Positions 1 to 11,960 of a stretch of DNA of 64,000 bases are shown here, in pieces. The DNA is from Camellia lanceoleosa (lineage: Eukaryota; Streptophyta; Magnoliopsida; Ericales; Theaceae). A model generated the notes under the pieces. The model made no database searches and was not told the DNA's origin. It worked only from the letters and a program-made list of their open reading frames with translations. Position 1 is the stretch's first letter; every line of letters starts with the position of its first letter. The stretch lies in contig CM045761.1 of assembly GCA_025200525.1 (NCBI GenBank), forward strand, positions 64,078,009 to 64,142,008, given 5' to 3'. The position numbers were made by a program, and so were the translations under genes.

Positions 1-2
1 AA

Positions 3-697
3 CTCCTTTCCTTGCTAAACAAAGCCGAAGCCCGCATCCGAGGTCTTCTGGATTAGGCCAAGGCTACTAAGTCGGCCTTGAAGATAGCCGTGGACCGCAT
101 TGAGGCTGCAGAAAATGTTGCTGAGATCGCTCAGGCCGAGGCAAAAGAGGCCAAGAAGAAAGAGGCCGAGGCCCAAACCGAGCTCCAAACAACACTGGCT
201 ACAAAGGCAGCCGAAATCAAATAGGCAGATGAGAAGGCCTATGTCAAAGGGGTAGCTGACGTCCGTGACGAATACAAAAAGCAAGTCAGATAGGCATGCA
301 ACAAGGGTTACACCCTTGGTTGGATGGCTGCTCTAAAAGAGCTGACTATCCCTAAGGTCTCACCTCTTCTATATGAGAGTCGACTTGGCGTGCCATTCCC
401 CCACTCCCCGGCTCCAAGCTAATCTGAGGGTAAGGTTGAGGGGGAAGAAGAAGAAAGAGAAGTCGAGGTCGAAGCTGGTGCTGAGGGTTTCACTGGGCCA
501 AGTCCCCAACTTTGAATGAGCAAGCCGTGAACTTGACTCAAGACGATGAGGACGAGGTCCCCAAGAACACGCCTGAAGCTGAGATTGAAAGCGCCAAGAA
601 GAGTCTTGACAAGACTCTTCTTGAGATCGACGCTAAGATCGAGGCCAAGAAGGTTGCTGAAAAGCTCTCCCAGCTGTCTGCTGAGGTCAAAACATAG
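3..697 (+). pseudogene. 3' end of Tat antisense ORF (aORF), coiled-coil tail, decayed
   Basis: Read from base 3 on the + strand, the sequence encodes an Ala/Glu/Lys-rich coiled coil with EAKEAKKKEAEAQTEL, then the segment KGYTLGWMAALKEL and an acidic tail. It is interrupted by TAG at about 51, 222 and 290, each where CAG (Gln) would keep the frame. A frameshift near 510 moves the acidic tail into the frame of 512-697. It runs opposite to the gag-pol of the same element, as in other Tat retrotransposons, and its coiled-coil composition resembles the ORF ending at 47409. Its role is unknown; the N-terminal domain is outside the window. Confidence 0.72.
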
Positions 698-1918
698 CCA
701 ATTGCCGATATAGAACAATTTGTTTAGAATCTTTTCTTTGTTTGTAATTTTTCCTTTATTCTAAATACTGTTTGTTTTGTTGGGCTGAAGTGCCATTTCT
801 GTAATTGAACAAGAAATCTTTTTCTTGAATGCATGCCTTTTTTCTTCAAAGTGTTTAATGTGTGCCTTCTTTTTTTTTTTCTATGCATGTTTGCTGCTTT
901 CTTTCATGCCTTTCATGCTTTCATACTTAGAATATTTTTGCATTTCTTCAAAGCATATCTTAACTGTATAATAATTCAGGGATATAATACCTCGGATACA
1001 AACCTTAACCGTTTGCCTCGGCCAACCATTGGTCTACCTCGGCTAACACTTTAAAAATACCAAAATATTTTTACAACTGTTATCTAGTATTGCTTTTTTA
1101 CTTTCATATGCTATCTTCTTTCAAGACTTCTCCCTTTCCAGGCTTGGACAACCTGGTTGGTTATCTCGAATAATATGTATCTTCGGATACTTTTTGCAAT
1201 ATTACCTCGGCTAACTTTAACCTGCAAATTTTCTTGAAATTTCAACAAGTGTTAAGCCAATTCTAGCTTGTAAATTTTTTTTTATAAAATTTCGACAAGT
1301 CCCAAACACTTTAAACTTTTAATTTTATTCATTATTCTCCAGCTCTCTGCCTCATAATGTGAACCTAAGTTTCACTTAAGTTCACATTAAGCACGTATAG
1401 CCTTTCGCCAAAGTCAGATTCGAACAAAGACTAACCGAGGTGTTCAACTTGGTTTTCTCTGTTAATTAACTGAAATGCACTTAGTTCCATTTTGAGTTTG
1501 AGTTTGACTCTGCCGACATGGCAAGTTCAGGTTATTTCAACTTAGTTCAACTCCATTATATGTAAGTATAATTCAATTCTGCTATATAATGAGTCTAAGA
1601 TATTCGTCATGTTTCATTCAGAAACATCGCCAACTTAGTTCAACTCTATTATATGCAAGTATAATTCAACTCTACCATATAATAAGTCTAAGTTATTCGT
1701 TATGTTTCATTTAGAAACATGGTCAACTTAGTTCAACTCTATTACATGTAAGTATAATTCAACTCTGCCATATAATAAGTCTAAGTTATTTGTCATGTTT
1801 CATTTAGAAACATCGCCATGGGACTGGTCAGTCATATCACACAAATTTCAAACCAAACTAAAAGTTTATTATTACTTCGGCTAATAAAATTTGAAATAAA
1901 CTTTGAAAAATAAAAAAT
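698..1918. other. Non-coding 3' region of Tat A
   Basis: AT-rich sequence between the antisense ORF and the integrase end. Apart from the three-copy array at 1538-1816, no coding region or RNA gene is visible. The phrases 'cctcggctaac' and 'ctcggat' recur irregularly between 990 and 1220. Confidence 0.6.
1538..1816. repeat. 93-bp tandem repeat, three copies
   Basis: Copies begin at about 1538, 1631 and 1724 with CAACTTAGTTCAACTC and end with GAAACAT followed by cgc/ggt. Spacing is exactly 93 bp twice. It sits between pol and the antisense ORF, where Tat elements often carry tandem repeats. Confidence 0.85.
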
Positions 1919-3427
1919 TTAATGATAAAAAAACTTCAAGTTGCAAGTGTTCTAGGATCTTGGCAGCTCTTTGCCATCACCGCCCTCAAGTGGATATGTC
2001 CCATTGCTAGCGACCGAGATGATTCTATAAGATCCCTCCTAATTTGGGCCTAGCTTTCCCTTCCTAGGATCTTTGTTGTTGCCGACCACTTTCCTCAGCA
2101 CAAGGTCCCCCATTTTGAACTCTCTTGGGTTGACCTTCTTGTTGTAAGTCCTAGCAAGTTGTTGCTTGTATGCCCCCAGCCAAATTGTTGCTCTCTCTCT
2201 TTTCTCCTCTAGTAGATCTAAATCTCGGGCTAGGAATGTCTCATTGGTCCCATTTTCTACTCCCTAGGTTCTGATTTCTAGAATGCCGACTTCTAGTGGA
2301 ATAACTGCTTTGATGCCATAAGCCATGGCAAATGAAGACTCCCTAGTTAATCTTCTCGGCGTAGTCCGATATGCCCATAGTATATTGGGCAACTCTTCTA
2401 CCCATTTTCCCTTTACTGCTTCCAGCCTCTTTTTGATCCCATCCAAGATAGTCTTATTGGATGCTTCTGCCTGACCATTACTCTGAGGAAAACTTGGAGT
2501 AAAGTAATAGTTCTTGATTTTGTACTTTGCACAGAAGCTTTTGATTAGTTTACTGTCAAACTGTGTACCATTGTTTGCTATTATTGCCCTTGGGATCCTA
2601 AACTTGGTGATGATATTCTTCCGTATGAAGTTCTTCACATCAATATCTTGAATCTTCACAAGGGGTTCAGCTTCTACCCACTTTGTAAAGTAATCAGTTA
2701 CTACTAGTAGGAACTTCCTTTGTCCAGTTGCTTGGGGTAATTGTCCAACAAGTTCCATGCTCCATTGGGCAAATGGCCAAGGCCTGGACATTGGGTTCAA
2801 ATCTGCTGCTGGTTGATGTATCAAAGGTGCGAACCTTTGGCACTTCTCGCACTTTTTGACGTAGGTTTCAACATTCTTCTCCATGTACGGCCACCAGTAC
2901 CCCTGAGTAATGGCTCTATGAGCAAGTGATCTACCCCCAGCATGGCTTCCACATATTCTTTCATGTATTTTATACAAAAAGTCTTCAACTTGGGAGGGAT
3001 GCACACATCTCAAAAGGGGACCGGTAAAAGACCTTCTATAGAGATGTTCTTCTTCTGTTAGGCTAAACTGCGCTGACTTTAGTCTAGTCTTGCGTGCCTC
3101 TTTTCGGTCATCTGGCAGCTTCCCATCTCTAAGGAACATTATTATTGCATCCATCCAACTTGGGCCCATCTCCATACACATTGTTTCGTACTCTGTGATC
3201 AGTGGTTCCACACTTGGGCCTGACAAATAATCAACCATTGTTGTCCTTGCCTCCTTTGATTTCATTGCACTAGCCAGGTTAGCCAAGAGATCGGCATGGC
3301 AGTTGTCATCTCGGCTAACCTGCTGTAGTCGGCAATCTTGAAACAAGGCTAATAATCTAACAACCTTTTTGACATAGGCTATCATTCTTTCATCTCGGGC
3401 TGTATACTCGCCTGTTGCCTGGTTCAC
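1919..3427 (-). pseudogene. Tat A integrase (with end of second RNase H)
   Basis: The minus-strand frame starts in the tail of the second RNase H (VNQATGEYTARDERM...NCHADLLANLAS) and continues into integrase. The zinc-binding HHCC is visible (IHERICGSHAGG ... CEKCQRF). The core shows VVTDYFTKWVEAEPL (first Asp) and SNGQAEASNKTILDG (Glu). The second catalytic Asp, normally in SDNGTQF, reads ANNGTQF, so it is Asn here. After the stop near 2264 the homology continues to about 1919 (KMGDLVLRKV, then NTCNLKFFYH), with TAG at positions that normally hold Trp (PN-stop-EG, RS-stop-NTC). The protein would insert cDNA into host chromatin; this copy is inactive. Confidence 0.87.
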
Positions 3428-3433
3428 AATAAG

Positions 3434-3808
3434 CTAGGAGTCACAGAAGACTACTATCTTGTCGGCTTCCACTGGTGTTGTTAACTTTAACCTTACGATT
3501 AGTGCCTCATATTCTGCTTCATTGTTTGAGGCTTTGAACCCCAAACGAATAGACTGCTCTAATATTCGCCCATCTGGTGATACCAACACCACTCCTGCCC
3601 CCACTCCTTGACAGTTTGAACTCTCATTAATAAACAGGCGAAAGAAGTTGCCGATGTAAATATCGCAGGGCTTGAGTTTCTCTTCTTTCTTTTGTTCTGC
3701 TGTGGGGTTTTTCATTCCCAGCTGGTTTTCTTCTTGCTCCCTTGGACATCCTAAGCTGCGGCTCACCGGAGCCCAACGTGGTATGGCATCGAGTGTGAAC
3801 TTGGCCAC
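3434..3808 (-). pseudogene. Tat A second (captured) RNase H domain
   Basis: The translated piece contains [37 protein letters not shown] and VVFCDS, the pattern of the extra RNase H that Tat elements carry between the retroviral-type RNase H and integrase. The first catalytic Asp (usually F-V-D-G-S-S) is replaced, the motif reading F-I-N-E-S-S. The frame ends in TAG directly after FCDS, where the family has Gln, then resumes as LIVNQATGEY in the integrase ORF. So one point change separates the two ORFs. Confidence 0.82.
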
Positions 3809-3916
3809 AAAGTCGGCCAGAACCTGGCCTTTGATTGTCGTTCTGGGTTTAAACTCTAAATCATACTAGCCCAATACCACTACCCATCTGACTATCCTGC
3901 CTGTCAGATTTCCTTG

Positions 3917-5141
3917 TTACAGCAAGGACTTCAAGGGGTGCTTAGTCAACACCACAATCTTGTGGGCTTGGAAATAATGATTCAGTTTTTTTGAAGCCAT
4001 CACCAAGGCTAGTGTTAACTTTTCTAGGGGTAAGTACCTGGTCTCTGCGCCTGCTAGGGTTTTACTCACATAGTGTACTACCCTTTGTTCTCCCTTCTCT
4101 TCTTTGATTACGACTGCACTCATTGCATGCTCTGAAATGGCTAAGTATAAGAATAGCTCCTCTCCAGGTACTGGATTTGATAGAACTGGAGCTGTTGTTA
4201 AGTACTTCTTCAAGTCGGCCAAGGCGATTTTGCACTCCTCTATCCACAAAAAATCTGTGGCCTTCTTTAGTAAACTGAAAAATGGTTTACATTTATCTGA
4301 ACTCCTGCTTATAAACCTATTGAGGGCTGCTGCCCTTCCTGTTAACATTTGTACTTTTTTTGTCGACATTGGGCTTTTCAAGTCTAGGATAGTCTTGATT
4401 TGATCTGGGCTTGCCTCAATGCCCCTTCTGGTAACCAAGTATTCCAGGAACTTACCAGACCCAACTCTAAATGCACATTTCGAAGCATTGAGTCGGAGCT
4501 AATATGTTCTAAGGATATCAAAAACTGTCTTTAAGTCGGCCAGGTGATTCTCAGGCTCTTTGGTCTTCATAACCATGTCATCAATGTATACTTCCACTGT
4601 TTTGCTAATTAGATATCTGAACATCTTAGTCACCAACCTCTGCTAGGTTGCTCTTGCATTTTTTAACCCAAAAGGCATTACTTTGTAGCAATACAACCCT
4701 TTTGAGGTGATAAATGCAGTCTTCTCTTCATCAAGGTGATACATTGTTATCTGATGGTATTCCCTGTAAGCATCCGAGAAGCTCATCCTTCCATGTTCCG
4801 AAGTGGCATCCATCAACTAGTCGATTTTTGGAGAGTGAAAAATTGTCCTTAGGGCAAGCCTTATTCAGGCTGGTAAAATCAATACAAACCCTCCACTTAC
4901 TGTTCTTTTTTTTCACCATCACAGTGTTGGATAGCCAAGTAGGGTAGTTCATTTTGTGAATGGCCTTGGCTTCCAGCAGTTTGTCCACTTCCTTCTCAAC
5001 TGCCTTAACATGCATCAACGTCGCTCGCTGGATGACAGGCTTAGCCAACCTGTCTACATTGAACATATGGCATGTGACCTTGGGGTTAATGCCGGGCATC
5101 TCGTAAGACGTCCAGGAAAACACCTCTATGTTTGCTCGCAA
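3917..5141 (-). pseudogene. Tat A reverse transcriptase and RNase H
   Basis: The N-terminal RT part (4731-5141) has INPKVTCHMFNVD, YPTWLSNTVMVKKKNSKWR and VCIDFTSLNKACPKD. The frame then shifts near 4830, and the palm continues as FSDAYREYHQITMY, KVMPFGLKNA and VYIDDMVM (plus-strand 4574-4589). The RNase H half (3917-4438) shows [24 protein letters not shown] and [24 protein letters not shown] in the connection region ([16 protein letters not shown]) and one at 3916 further break it. The YIDDM box is intact, but the ORF cannot make a full RT. Confidence 0.87.
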
Positions 5142-5378
5142 GAATGTTTCTAACTCCCTTGCTTCCTCTTTGGCTAAACCTGAGTCGAGAAGGAAGAAGT
5201 GCTTTTCATTACCTTATTGGACTAGAACTTTCTTCAAGGCTTCTTCGCTTTTGTCGGTCAGCTCTTTGCCAACATCATCCAGGACCTCCATGTCCTCGTC
5301 TTCAATTTCTATTGTTTCTGCCTCTCGCATGTTGCAGGTGGATTTTGTTGCTGCCACGGAGAAATTCTTTACCTGCAC

Positions 5379-5777
5379 CTAATCCCCTCTGATCTCCTCA
5401 ATTCCATGCTCTGTTGGGAACTGCAATAGCTGGTGCAGTGTTAAGGGAACAGCCCTCATTGTATGCAACCATGGCCTTCCCAAGATAACATTATAAGGGG
5501 AGGGGGTGTCAATTACTATAAACTCTGTACTAACCTTTTTGGTGCCTGCTTGTACCTCCAAATTCATTGCCTCCAAGGGCCATGTCGGCGTTTCATTAAA
5601 CCCAACCATTGGGTTGTTGGCCTGCTCCAGATCATCTCGGTGAAGGCTAAGTTCCTTGTAACATCTGACATACATGATGTCACAAGAGCTGCCTTGGTCA
5701 ATCAGAATGCACCTTACCTGACATTCTCCAATCTTGAGGGTTATTACCAGAGAATCATTAAGTGCTTCACCTTCTGA
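5379..5777 (-). pseudogene. Tat A aspartic protease
   Basis: The active-site motif ILIDQGSSCDIMY lies at about 5670-5715 on the minus strand, followed by a segment similar to other Tat proteases: GFNETPTWPLEAMNLEVQAG, then VIDTPSPYNVILGRPWLH and AVPLTLHQLLQFP. The DQGSS variant of D-T/S-G is usual for this lineage. The frame stops at 5379 just before the RT region, so protease and RT are no longer in one polyprotein. It would process Gag-Pol inside the virus-like particle. Confidence 0.82.
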
Positions 5778-5879
5778 GTTTCCCCACGTACTTCGTTCTC
5801 ATTGACCCTTGAGTGAATCACATTGATAACTCGAGGTTCATCTGCTTGCGGTTGTGGTACTGGTGGAGGTAGTGATGCT

Positions 5880-7513
5880 AGCGCCTAGGGCGATCTTGCC
5901 TGCTCTCCCTCGTTCTGGCCTCATCTACTAGGTCCCTCAAGTGGCCCTGTCTGACTAGATCTTCCAAATATGTCTTCAGGGCTCTGCACCCTTAAGTTAG
6001 ATGCCCATCCTCATTGTGGTAGGCATAGTGCTTCCCAAGACTTATTCTTATGAATTCGCCAAGAATCTTCTCTGGCGCTCTATAATATGGCTGGTTCCTG
6101 ATTCTTTCCAGAACTTTATAAATCGGGATCCGAAATATGGTGGTGACTGCCTGTGCAGCCCTCAATCCTGTCTCTTGCATGTTATATCCAGTATTACCTC
6201 GGTCTTACTTTAACAAGCCGTTCATCTTCTCCTGTTTCGATGCCTTTGTCCCCGGTGTATCCTTTTCTACTTTGGCATATTTCTCGATCCTTGCTATGAG
6301 CTCCTCCATACTCTTTGGCAAAGTCTTTGCCAGTGAGTTCCAAAGCATGCAGTCATCCTCCAAGCCGTTCTTAAAAGATACGACCGCCAATTCCTAGTTA
6401 CAACCTAGTATTCGGTTGAACAATTCGTAATACCTTTTGGTATAAGCCTTGAGGCTTTCACCCTCGCCAATTTTTAGAGCCATTAGGAAGTTTACCCTTA
6501 ATAGTTGCAATTTGTTTGTAACAAACCTGGCTACAAACATCTCGGCCAGGCCTTCCCAACTCTTTACAGTTCTTTCGACAACTTGTGAAACCAACCTGAT
6601 GTCATTTCCTCAAAGGATGAGGGGAACACCTTGCAGAGCAACGGTTCGTTCCCGGTATACAGCGTCATTGAATTCAAATATAAGCCGACGTGAAAGTTCG
6701 GATCGGACTTACTATCATATATCTAGAATCTCGGCATGTGAAACCTTTTTGGTGCCTCAAACTTATCCAACTCTATTGAGAACGGTGTTCTCGGCTTGAC
6801 TGGAGATGTGACCTCGGCATTTTGTCACTTCCTCTAGAGGTAGTCCCTCAAATCCTCCTTAGCCCGTCCAGGAGCTCGGCTGTTAACGAATTTCAGCCTT
6901 TTTGGTGCGCTGCTCCTAGTGTCGTTATGAGTCCTCTTGGACCTCCCTTTATTCATCATGTCAAAACAAAGCTACTTCCCTTGAACATGCTGATGTTCCT
7001 TGACATAAGTTTCCTTGGCACGAAGTGTCTTCTAAGACTCTTCTCTCATCGATTCTCCTCGTCTAACCTTCCATGAAGGCCGATGTGAATACTCTTTTGC
7101 CCTGTCATGCTAAGGGATTGCAGGGATTGCTTTCAGCCCTCCTTTTTGGGCATCGTTCTTGGCCACTGGAATCGACATGTCCTCCAATGAAAATGGTTGT
7201 TGTATGACGTTGTTCTGCATCATGAAGTTGACAACCGATTGTAGGTCTACTAACTTGTTTTCCATTCCTTCATCTCGCTGTCCATTCTCAAGCATCTATC
7301 TTTCCATACTTGGAGGTCGCGCTTTCATTGTAATACTTGCCTCGGCTTGCTTTCTTTGGTATGTCTCCTTCTTAGACGACATTCTTTTCTTCGGGATTCT
7401 GATCCCCGAGGTTCTTCATTACATTTCTCCACATTCGCTTTAGAATCGATGTGTTTACTACTCTCACTAGGGACGTCGTCCCCAATCTTCACTTTTTGCC
7501 CGTCGTTGGCCAT
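5880..7513 (-). pseudogene. Tat A gag
   Basis: Several minus-strand blocks make up gag. The start region reads MANDGQKVKIGDDVP at 7513. A retrotransposon-gag domain at 6394-6594 has SWEGLAEMFVARFV and ESLKAYTKRYYELF. A C-terminal block follows at 5992-6390 (NGLEDDCMLWNSLAKTLPKSMEELI). The blocks are separated by stops: the one at about 6393 is a TAG where the family has Gln (CN-stop-ELAV), and others are TAA. The capsid-like protein would package the element RNA. No convincing zinc knuckle was seen. Confidence 0.78.
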
Positions 7514-7528
7514 GTATTCTCCTTACGT

Positions 7529-7546
7529 TTCCCACAAACGGCGCCA
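7529..7546 (-). promoter_or_regulatory. Primer-binding site of Tat A
   Basis: On the minus strand TGGCGCCGTTTGTGGGAA lies three to five bases inside the LTR end. The same position next to the LTR at 43741 carries TGGCGCCGTCTGTGGGAA. The tRNA was not assigned. Confidence 0.75.
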
Positions 7547-7549
7547 ATT

Positions 7550-8091
7550 TGTGAGTGTTGATTTTTGACCACACAACCAAACAAGGATACTTAGAAGGAG
7601 AGCACTAGCGGAATAGATTAAGTCCGAATAACCTGTCATAGAAAGATAAGAATCCGGCGGTGGTTCATCCATCCGGGGGCACTCTGACGATCAAGTTAGT
7701 AATCAATATCTCTCAAAGATAACCAACAGTACTTAACTCACTAGACAAAGCATAAAAATCCTCCCTTAGACCTACGAGGGTGCCTTACTTTTATAGCCAG
7801 CACTAACCTGATCCCTGTAGAAGCCTAACTTCAATGGACTTTGGCTTAATGCTCATCTGGGACTCTAAACTAGATAGAGATAAACTCCCTAAGAGTTTTA
7901 TCTTTATCCAAACTGAGATCCTCCCCAATTCTAGGATTCCTATCCCTTATCCGCTCATCTCGGATTCTGACATCTCCGCAGATAACCTCAGCTTAGATCA
8001 TTTCGGCGCATGACCAAGCCACTTGACACCTCTGCTGACACATCAGCGTCACCTTGGCCACGTGCTGCCATTCACAAAATATGCTCCCACA
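7550..8091 (-). repeat. 5' LTR of Tat A
   Basis: Reading the minus strand, the LTR starts TGTGGGAGCATATTTTG at 8091 and ends in CACA next to the PBS at 7546. It is about 540 bp. The start TGTGGGAGC is shared with the Tat-type LTRs at 41637 (+) and 44614 (-). The partner LTR is outside the window, so ends are judged from TG..CA and the PBS only. Confidence 0.7.
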
Positions 8092-8190
8092 GACCCCATC
8101 AAATACGAATCTACATCAGAGACCTGTTGTTTGAGTAGTTTAAATCACTCTGTTTGTTTAACCATTGTTAAAACAGATTTAGAGTTTTTT

Positions 8191-8192
<2 letters not shown>

Positions 8193-8221
<29 letters not shown>
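8193..8221. repeat. (GT)n microsatellite
   Basis: About 14 uninterrupted GT units followed by a G-rich stretch. It is 100 bp outside the Tat A LTR. Confidence 0.95.
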
Positions 8222-8224
<3 letters not shown>

Positions 8225-11180
8225 AGGAGGGGGGTCTTTTGTGAAAATTTTAAATTTTAAGTATTTTTTTAAATACTTTTTAGGTCTACTTAATTTAGAT
8301 AATATGTAAAAAGTAAAATATTTTAAAAATCCACAAAATAGAAAATTCTAGTATATATATTTTATTTTTTGTATAACTTTTTTAGATTTTTTCACAAATA
8401 TTTTTTTTATACATCTAGATTGGGTGCATTTAAAAAAAAAAAATTGACTAATATATATATATATTTTCTAAAGACAATAAAATGAGAAAAACAAAAAAAA
8501 ATTGAACTATTTTTAAAAACTCAAAATCAAATAAAGTGAATTTTGTTTAGTTTTAAAATTATTTTCCATATAAAATTTTGCGAAACTTAAGCTTGTGAAA
8601 GTGATCACATCTATTAAAATTTTTAGAGTCACCCTGGCGTACTAGTGAAATTTTTTATTACATTATTAATTGAGAGTGTCACATAAATAATGTTACATAA
8701 TTAGTAGTAGAACAAAAAAATTAAATTAGAGGGGACACTTATTAATTATAACATTGAACATTTTTACATAAATTTTTACGATTAACTTCAAAAAAGATAT
8801 ATATATATATATGTATATATGTGTGTGTAATTAGTATATCATGGACAATATAAAAAAAAAAAAAGAAGCCATGAATATAAGTTTTAAAATAAATTATATA
8901 ATGATAAAGTAATTTTTTATACAAAATTTTCATAAAAATTCAATATAATAGTAATATCATGTCATCATTGACATATGATATCACCAATCAATAGTAAAAA
9001 AACACATAGAGGATGAACTCCACATGTCAAATGTAACTAATAATTCTATAAATTCTAAATTTTTATTGAGATTAATTATAATTGTATATCAATAATGATA
9101 GACATCACTATTGTATTGAAATTTTCATAGATAATAATATGATTTATCGTAATATCTTCATTTTCGATAAAAAAACAACTATTATTATTCTCATAATTTT
9201 AAAAATGTCACTGATATTTCACTCTAAATAATGTTTCATAATTTTTTTATTTAAAATATTTTTTTTATGTTTGTCAAAAAAAAATTAAAAAAATTTATTC
9301 CAAAATCTAGGGGACAAGTGACCCGCTCGATCAGCTGTGTGGCACATAATGTTCTGACATTATTAAATAATAAATAATTACCCGACATTGTATGATTTTC
9401 CTAAGCTATGAATGATGATGAAGTTGTGGGGGTGGTTAATTAGTGTGCTCCCTCTTGTCATGCTCTTCCGCGACAATCCAGCATTTGCGGCCGCTATTCT
9501 AAACAAACCTTACTTTCTGGCTCTGAATATTTATCAGAATTCCCTTGTACAAACATCAACAACATGAGTGCATGACCATGATTTCAATTTTACACTCATC
9601 TCAACTATGAATTGAAACCATCATTAAGCATTTCGACATATGGATGCAATATGAATTTGTTTCTATATGCTTTTGGTTTTCTAAATAGCTTTTGTTAATT
9701 TTAATAAAAGATAAATTACATACGATTTTACCAAACTGGAGCCCCCACTAAACATTTTCTCTACTAAAAACCTTTTTTTATTGTATTTGGTCGCAATCCT
9801 AAAAATAATGTGTTAATGTTTGTGGTAATAGTGAGTAGAAAAATTCTAACGAGGGTTGAACCCAAGGCAGGCCAACATGAAAAGGCCAAAACAGAATAAG
9901 ATCTTAAATCGGAAAGGGTATAACAACTAAATTAGTCAAGATAAGCAAAATTCTCAATTATTGAATATCACAAATAAAAAAAAAAAATGGGAGGTCGGCA
10001 ATCACGGGCATGTCACAAATCAAATTTGATTAATATTTTGATAGCAATCAAGCTGTGCTAGAATTGCAAACATTAGAATAGCGGCAAGGTCATTTCCAAG
10101 AGAATATTTTATGGAAAAAGACATTCAACATTATAAAAAAGGCAAACAGTAAAACAAAACCATGAAAGAACCTTCACAAAAATAGGGAAATAGTTAAGTA
10201 AAGCATTGTATTGACTTGATTGTCAGAACCATTTTGATTGAACACCCTTGGTTGGGTAGTTCTTACAGTCATGTTCTTTCGTAGGAATTAAAGACTCGTA
10301 GAATTATCTTACTCTCTACAGTATGATAAAAAAATTTCCTCTACAATAGTAATGGTGTGATGGTGGTTGTAGTGGTGGTGACAATGGCTGCAACTGTGGT
10401 ATTGTTAGCTAGGGTAAAAATAGTAGTGGTGGAGAACATTGTGTGGTAGGGTTTGTGGTTACATTGATAAGAGGGTAGTATTGATAATAGTGGTGGTATT
10501 AATAAGAATCTGGGATCTAGCCTAGAAAACATTTTTCACATTGGAAAAGAATAAAATGCTTCTACCCAATTTAGTTCATTTTTGTCGACTTTCATATTTT
10601 GTTAACTATATCAAATTAAATACAAAAACTATTTGTCAAAGTAAATAGAACAAAATATACTAAGGATGTTCATAAACTGATTTAGTTCGGTTTGAAGATA
10701 AATCAATAACTAAATTAATCCCTATAATTTCAAAATTTTAATAACCAAATCAAGCCATGAAATATTTGGAATTGAACTAGAACCAAACTGTAAAAAATTG
10801 TTAGGTTCCACAGTTTTGGACTAACAAATTTGTTCTAATTCAATAAAAATTTATTCCATATAAGTATTTTAAAATTTTCATAAACTTATTTCAAACTTTT
10901 AAAATATTCTCCAAACTAAAATATTTAAAGCCAAAATAGATCCTTCAAATTATATAGTAATTATTATTCAAATAAAATTTTCAATAATATAAAGTGTCAA
11001 AATCATATAAATAATGAGAAAAAAAAAAAACTAAACACATTTTTGCATAAAGATAAAATACTTTATGAATAAGATGAATGAAGGTATCATTGACATCCAA
11101 ATGAGATTGATTTTGTGAAAAAGTCAATAAAACAGAAGTATGTATCTTGTGAAACACCTTTATATATATATATATATATA

Positions 11181-11960
11181 TGGGTGAATTATATTAATAG
11201 TCCATGTAATTTGAGACTTGTATTATTTTAATTCTTAACTTTTTTATTATGATAAATTTGATCCTAAATTTTTAATTTTGTTTTAAATAAGGACAATCAA
11301 AGAGGTTTCCTTTGCAAGCGATCAAGGGTAAAGTTGTCATACAACTCATTTTTATATAATTTTATATTTGGGAGGGTAGAAATAATTTTTTTAAATTAAA
11401 TTGTTTTGGATATTTATTTTTGTTAAATTAGTTTCTATTTTTTCAAAAATCAAACATGACGACAACTTTAATATCATTACAAAAGCCTAATAATCATCAA
11501 TTACATGATAACTATTAAAAAATAACCGTTAACAAAAAAATACAAAAAGAAAACATCTATTACATAATAACCGTCCAAAAACATTAACAAAAACAACTAC
11601 TTATTATGTGATATCATCCAAACATATACTAAAAATTAATTTGATAAAAAAATAAAAATATAAAAATGTAAATGATTTATCATTTTTATATAATTTTATC
11701 TTTAGTGGGTAGAAATAATTTTTTAAAATGTAAAAATAACTTTTTGACATTTATTTTTATCAAACTAATTTATATTTTATCCAATTAATGACTTTGTCCT
11801 TGAAATGAATAATTTTCTATTTGCAAAGAAAACTGCGTCTTCAATTGTCTTTATTTAGAATGAGATTCAAAATTTATGATCAAATATATCATAATTAAAA
11901 GATCAGAAATCAAAATGACATAAATCCCAAACTACAAGAACTGTTAGTGTAATTTGCCTT
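11181..11960. mobile_element. Fold-back / Mutator-like MITE with arms of about 150 bp
   Basis: The left arm (GGTGAATTATATTAATAGTC ..., then TTATTATGATAAATTTGATC and AAGGACAATCAAAG) is matched by the reverse complement of the right arm (GGCAAATTACACTAACAGTT ..., TTAATTATGATATATTTGATC and AAAGACAATTGAAG). The arms stay alignable for about 150 bp. The interior has no ORF. Long arms suggest a MULE-type non-autonomous element. The flanks are TA-rich, so a target duplication cannot be fixed. Confidence 0.65.

Larger units (their letters stand above)
1..8091 (-). mobile_element. Tat-lineage Ty3/gypsy LTR retrotransposon (Tat A), partial at window edge
   Basis: The coding strand is minus: from right to left one sees an LTR (7550-8091), a primer-binding site, gag, protease, RT, RNase H, a second RNase H and integrase, then a non-coding 3' region with a tandem array and an antisense ORF. 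PR-RT-RH-IN order places it in Ty3/gypsy. The additional RNase H between RH and IN, and an ORF on the opposite strand downstream of pol, are known hallmarks of the Tat group (Grande, RIRE2, Retand). The 3' LTR should lie left of base 1. Many stops and frameshifts make it non-autonomous. Confidence 0.88.

Noticed and set aside
8742..8933. 63-codon ORF with Tyr/Ile/His repeats
   Set aside because: Translation of an (AT)n/(GT)n tract.
8637..9330. Possible relative of the hAT MITE at 42868
   Set aside because: Shares AT-rich words and a G-rich edge near 9300, but no matching opposite terminus or target duplication was found.
10341..10532. 63-codon ORF with poly-Thr
   Set aside because: Translation of the GTGGTG-rich low-complexity region.
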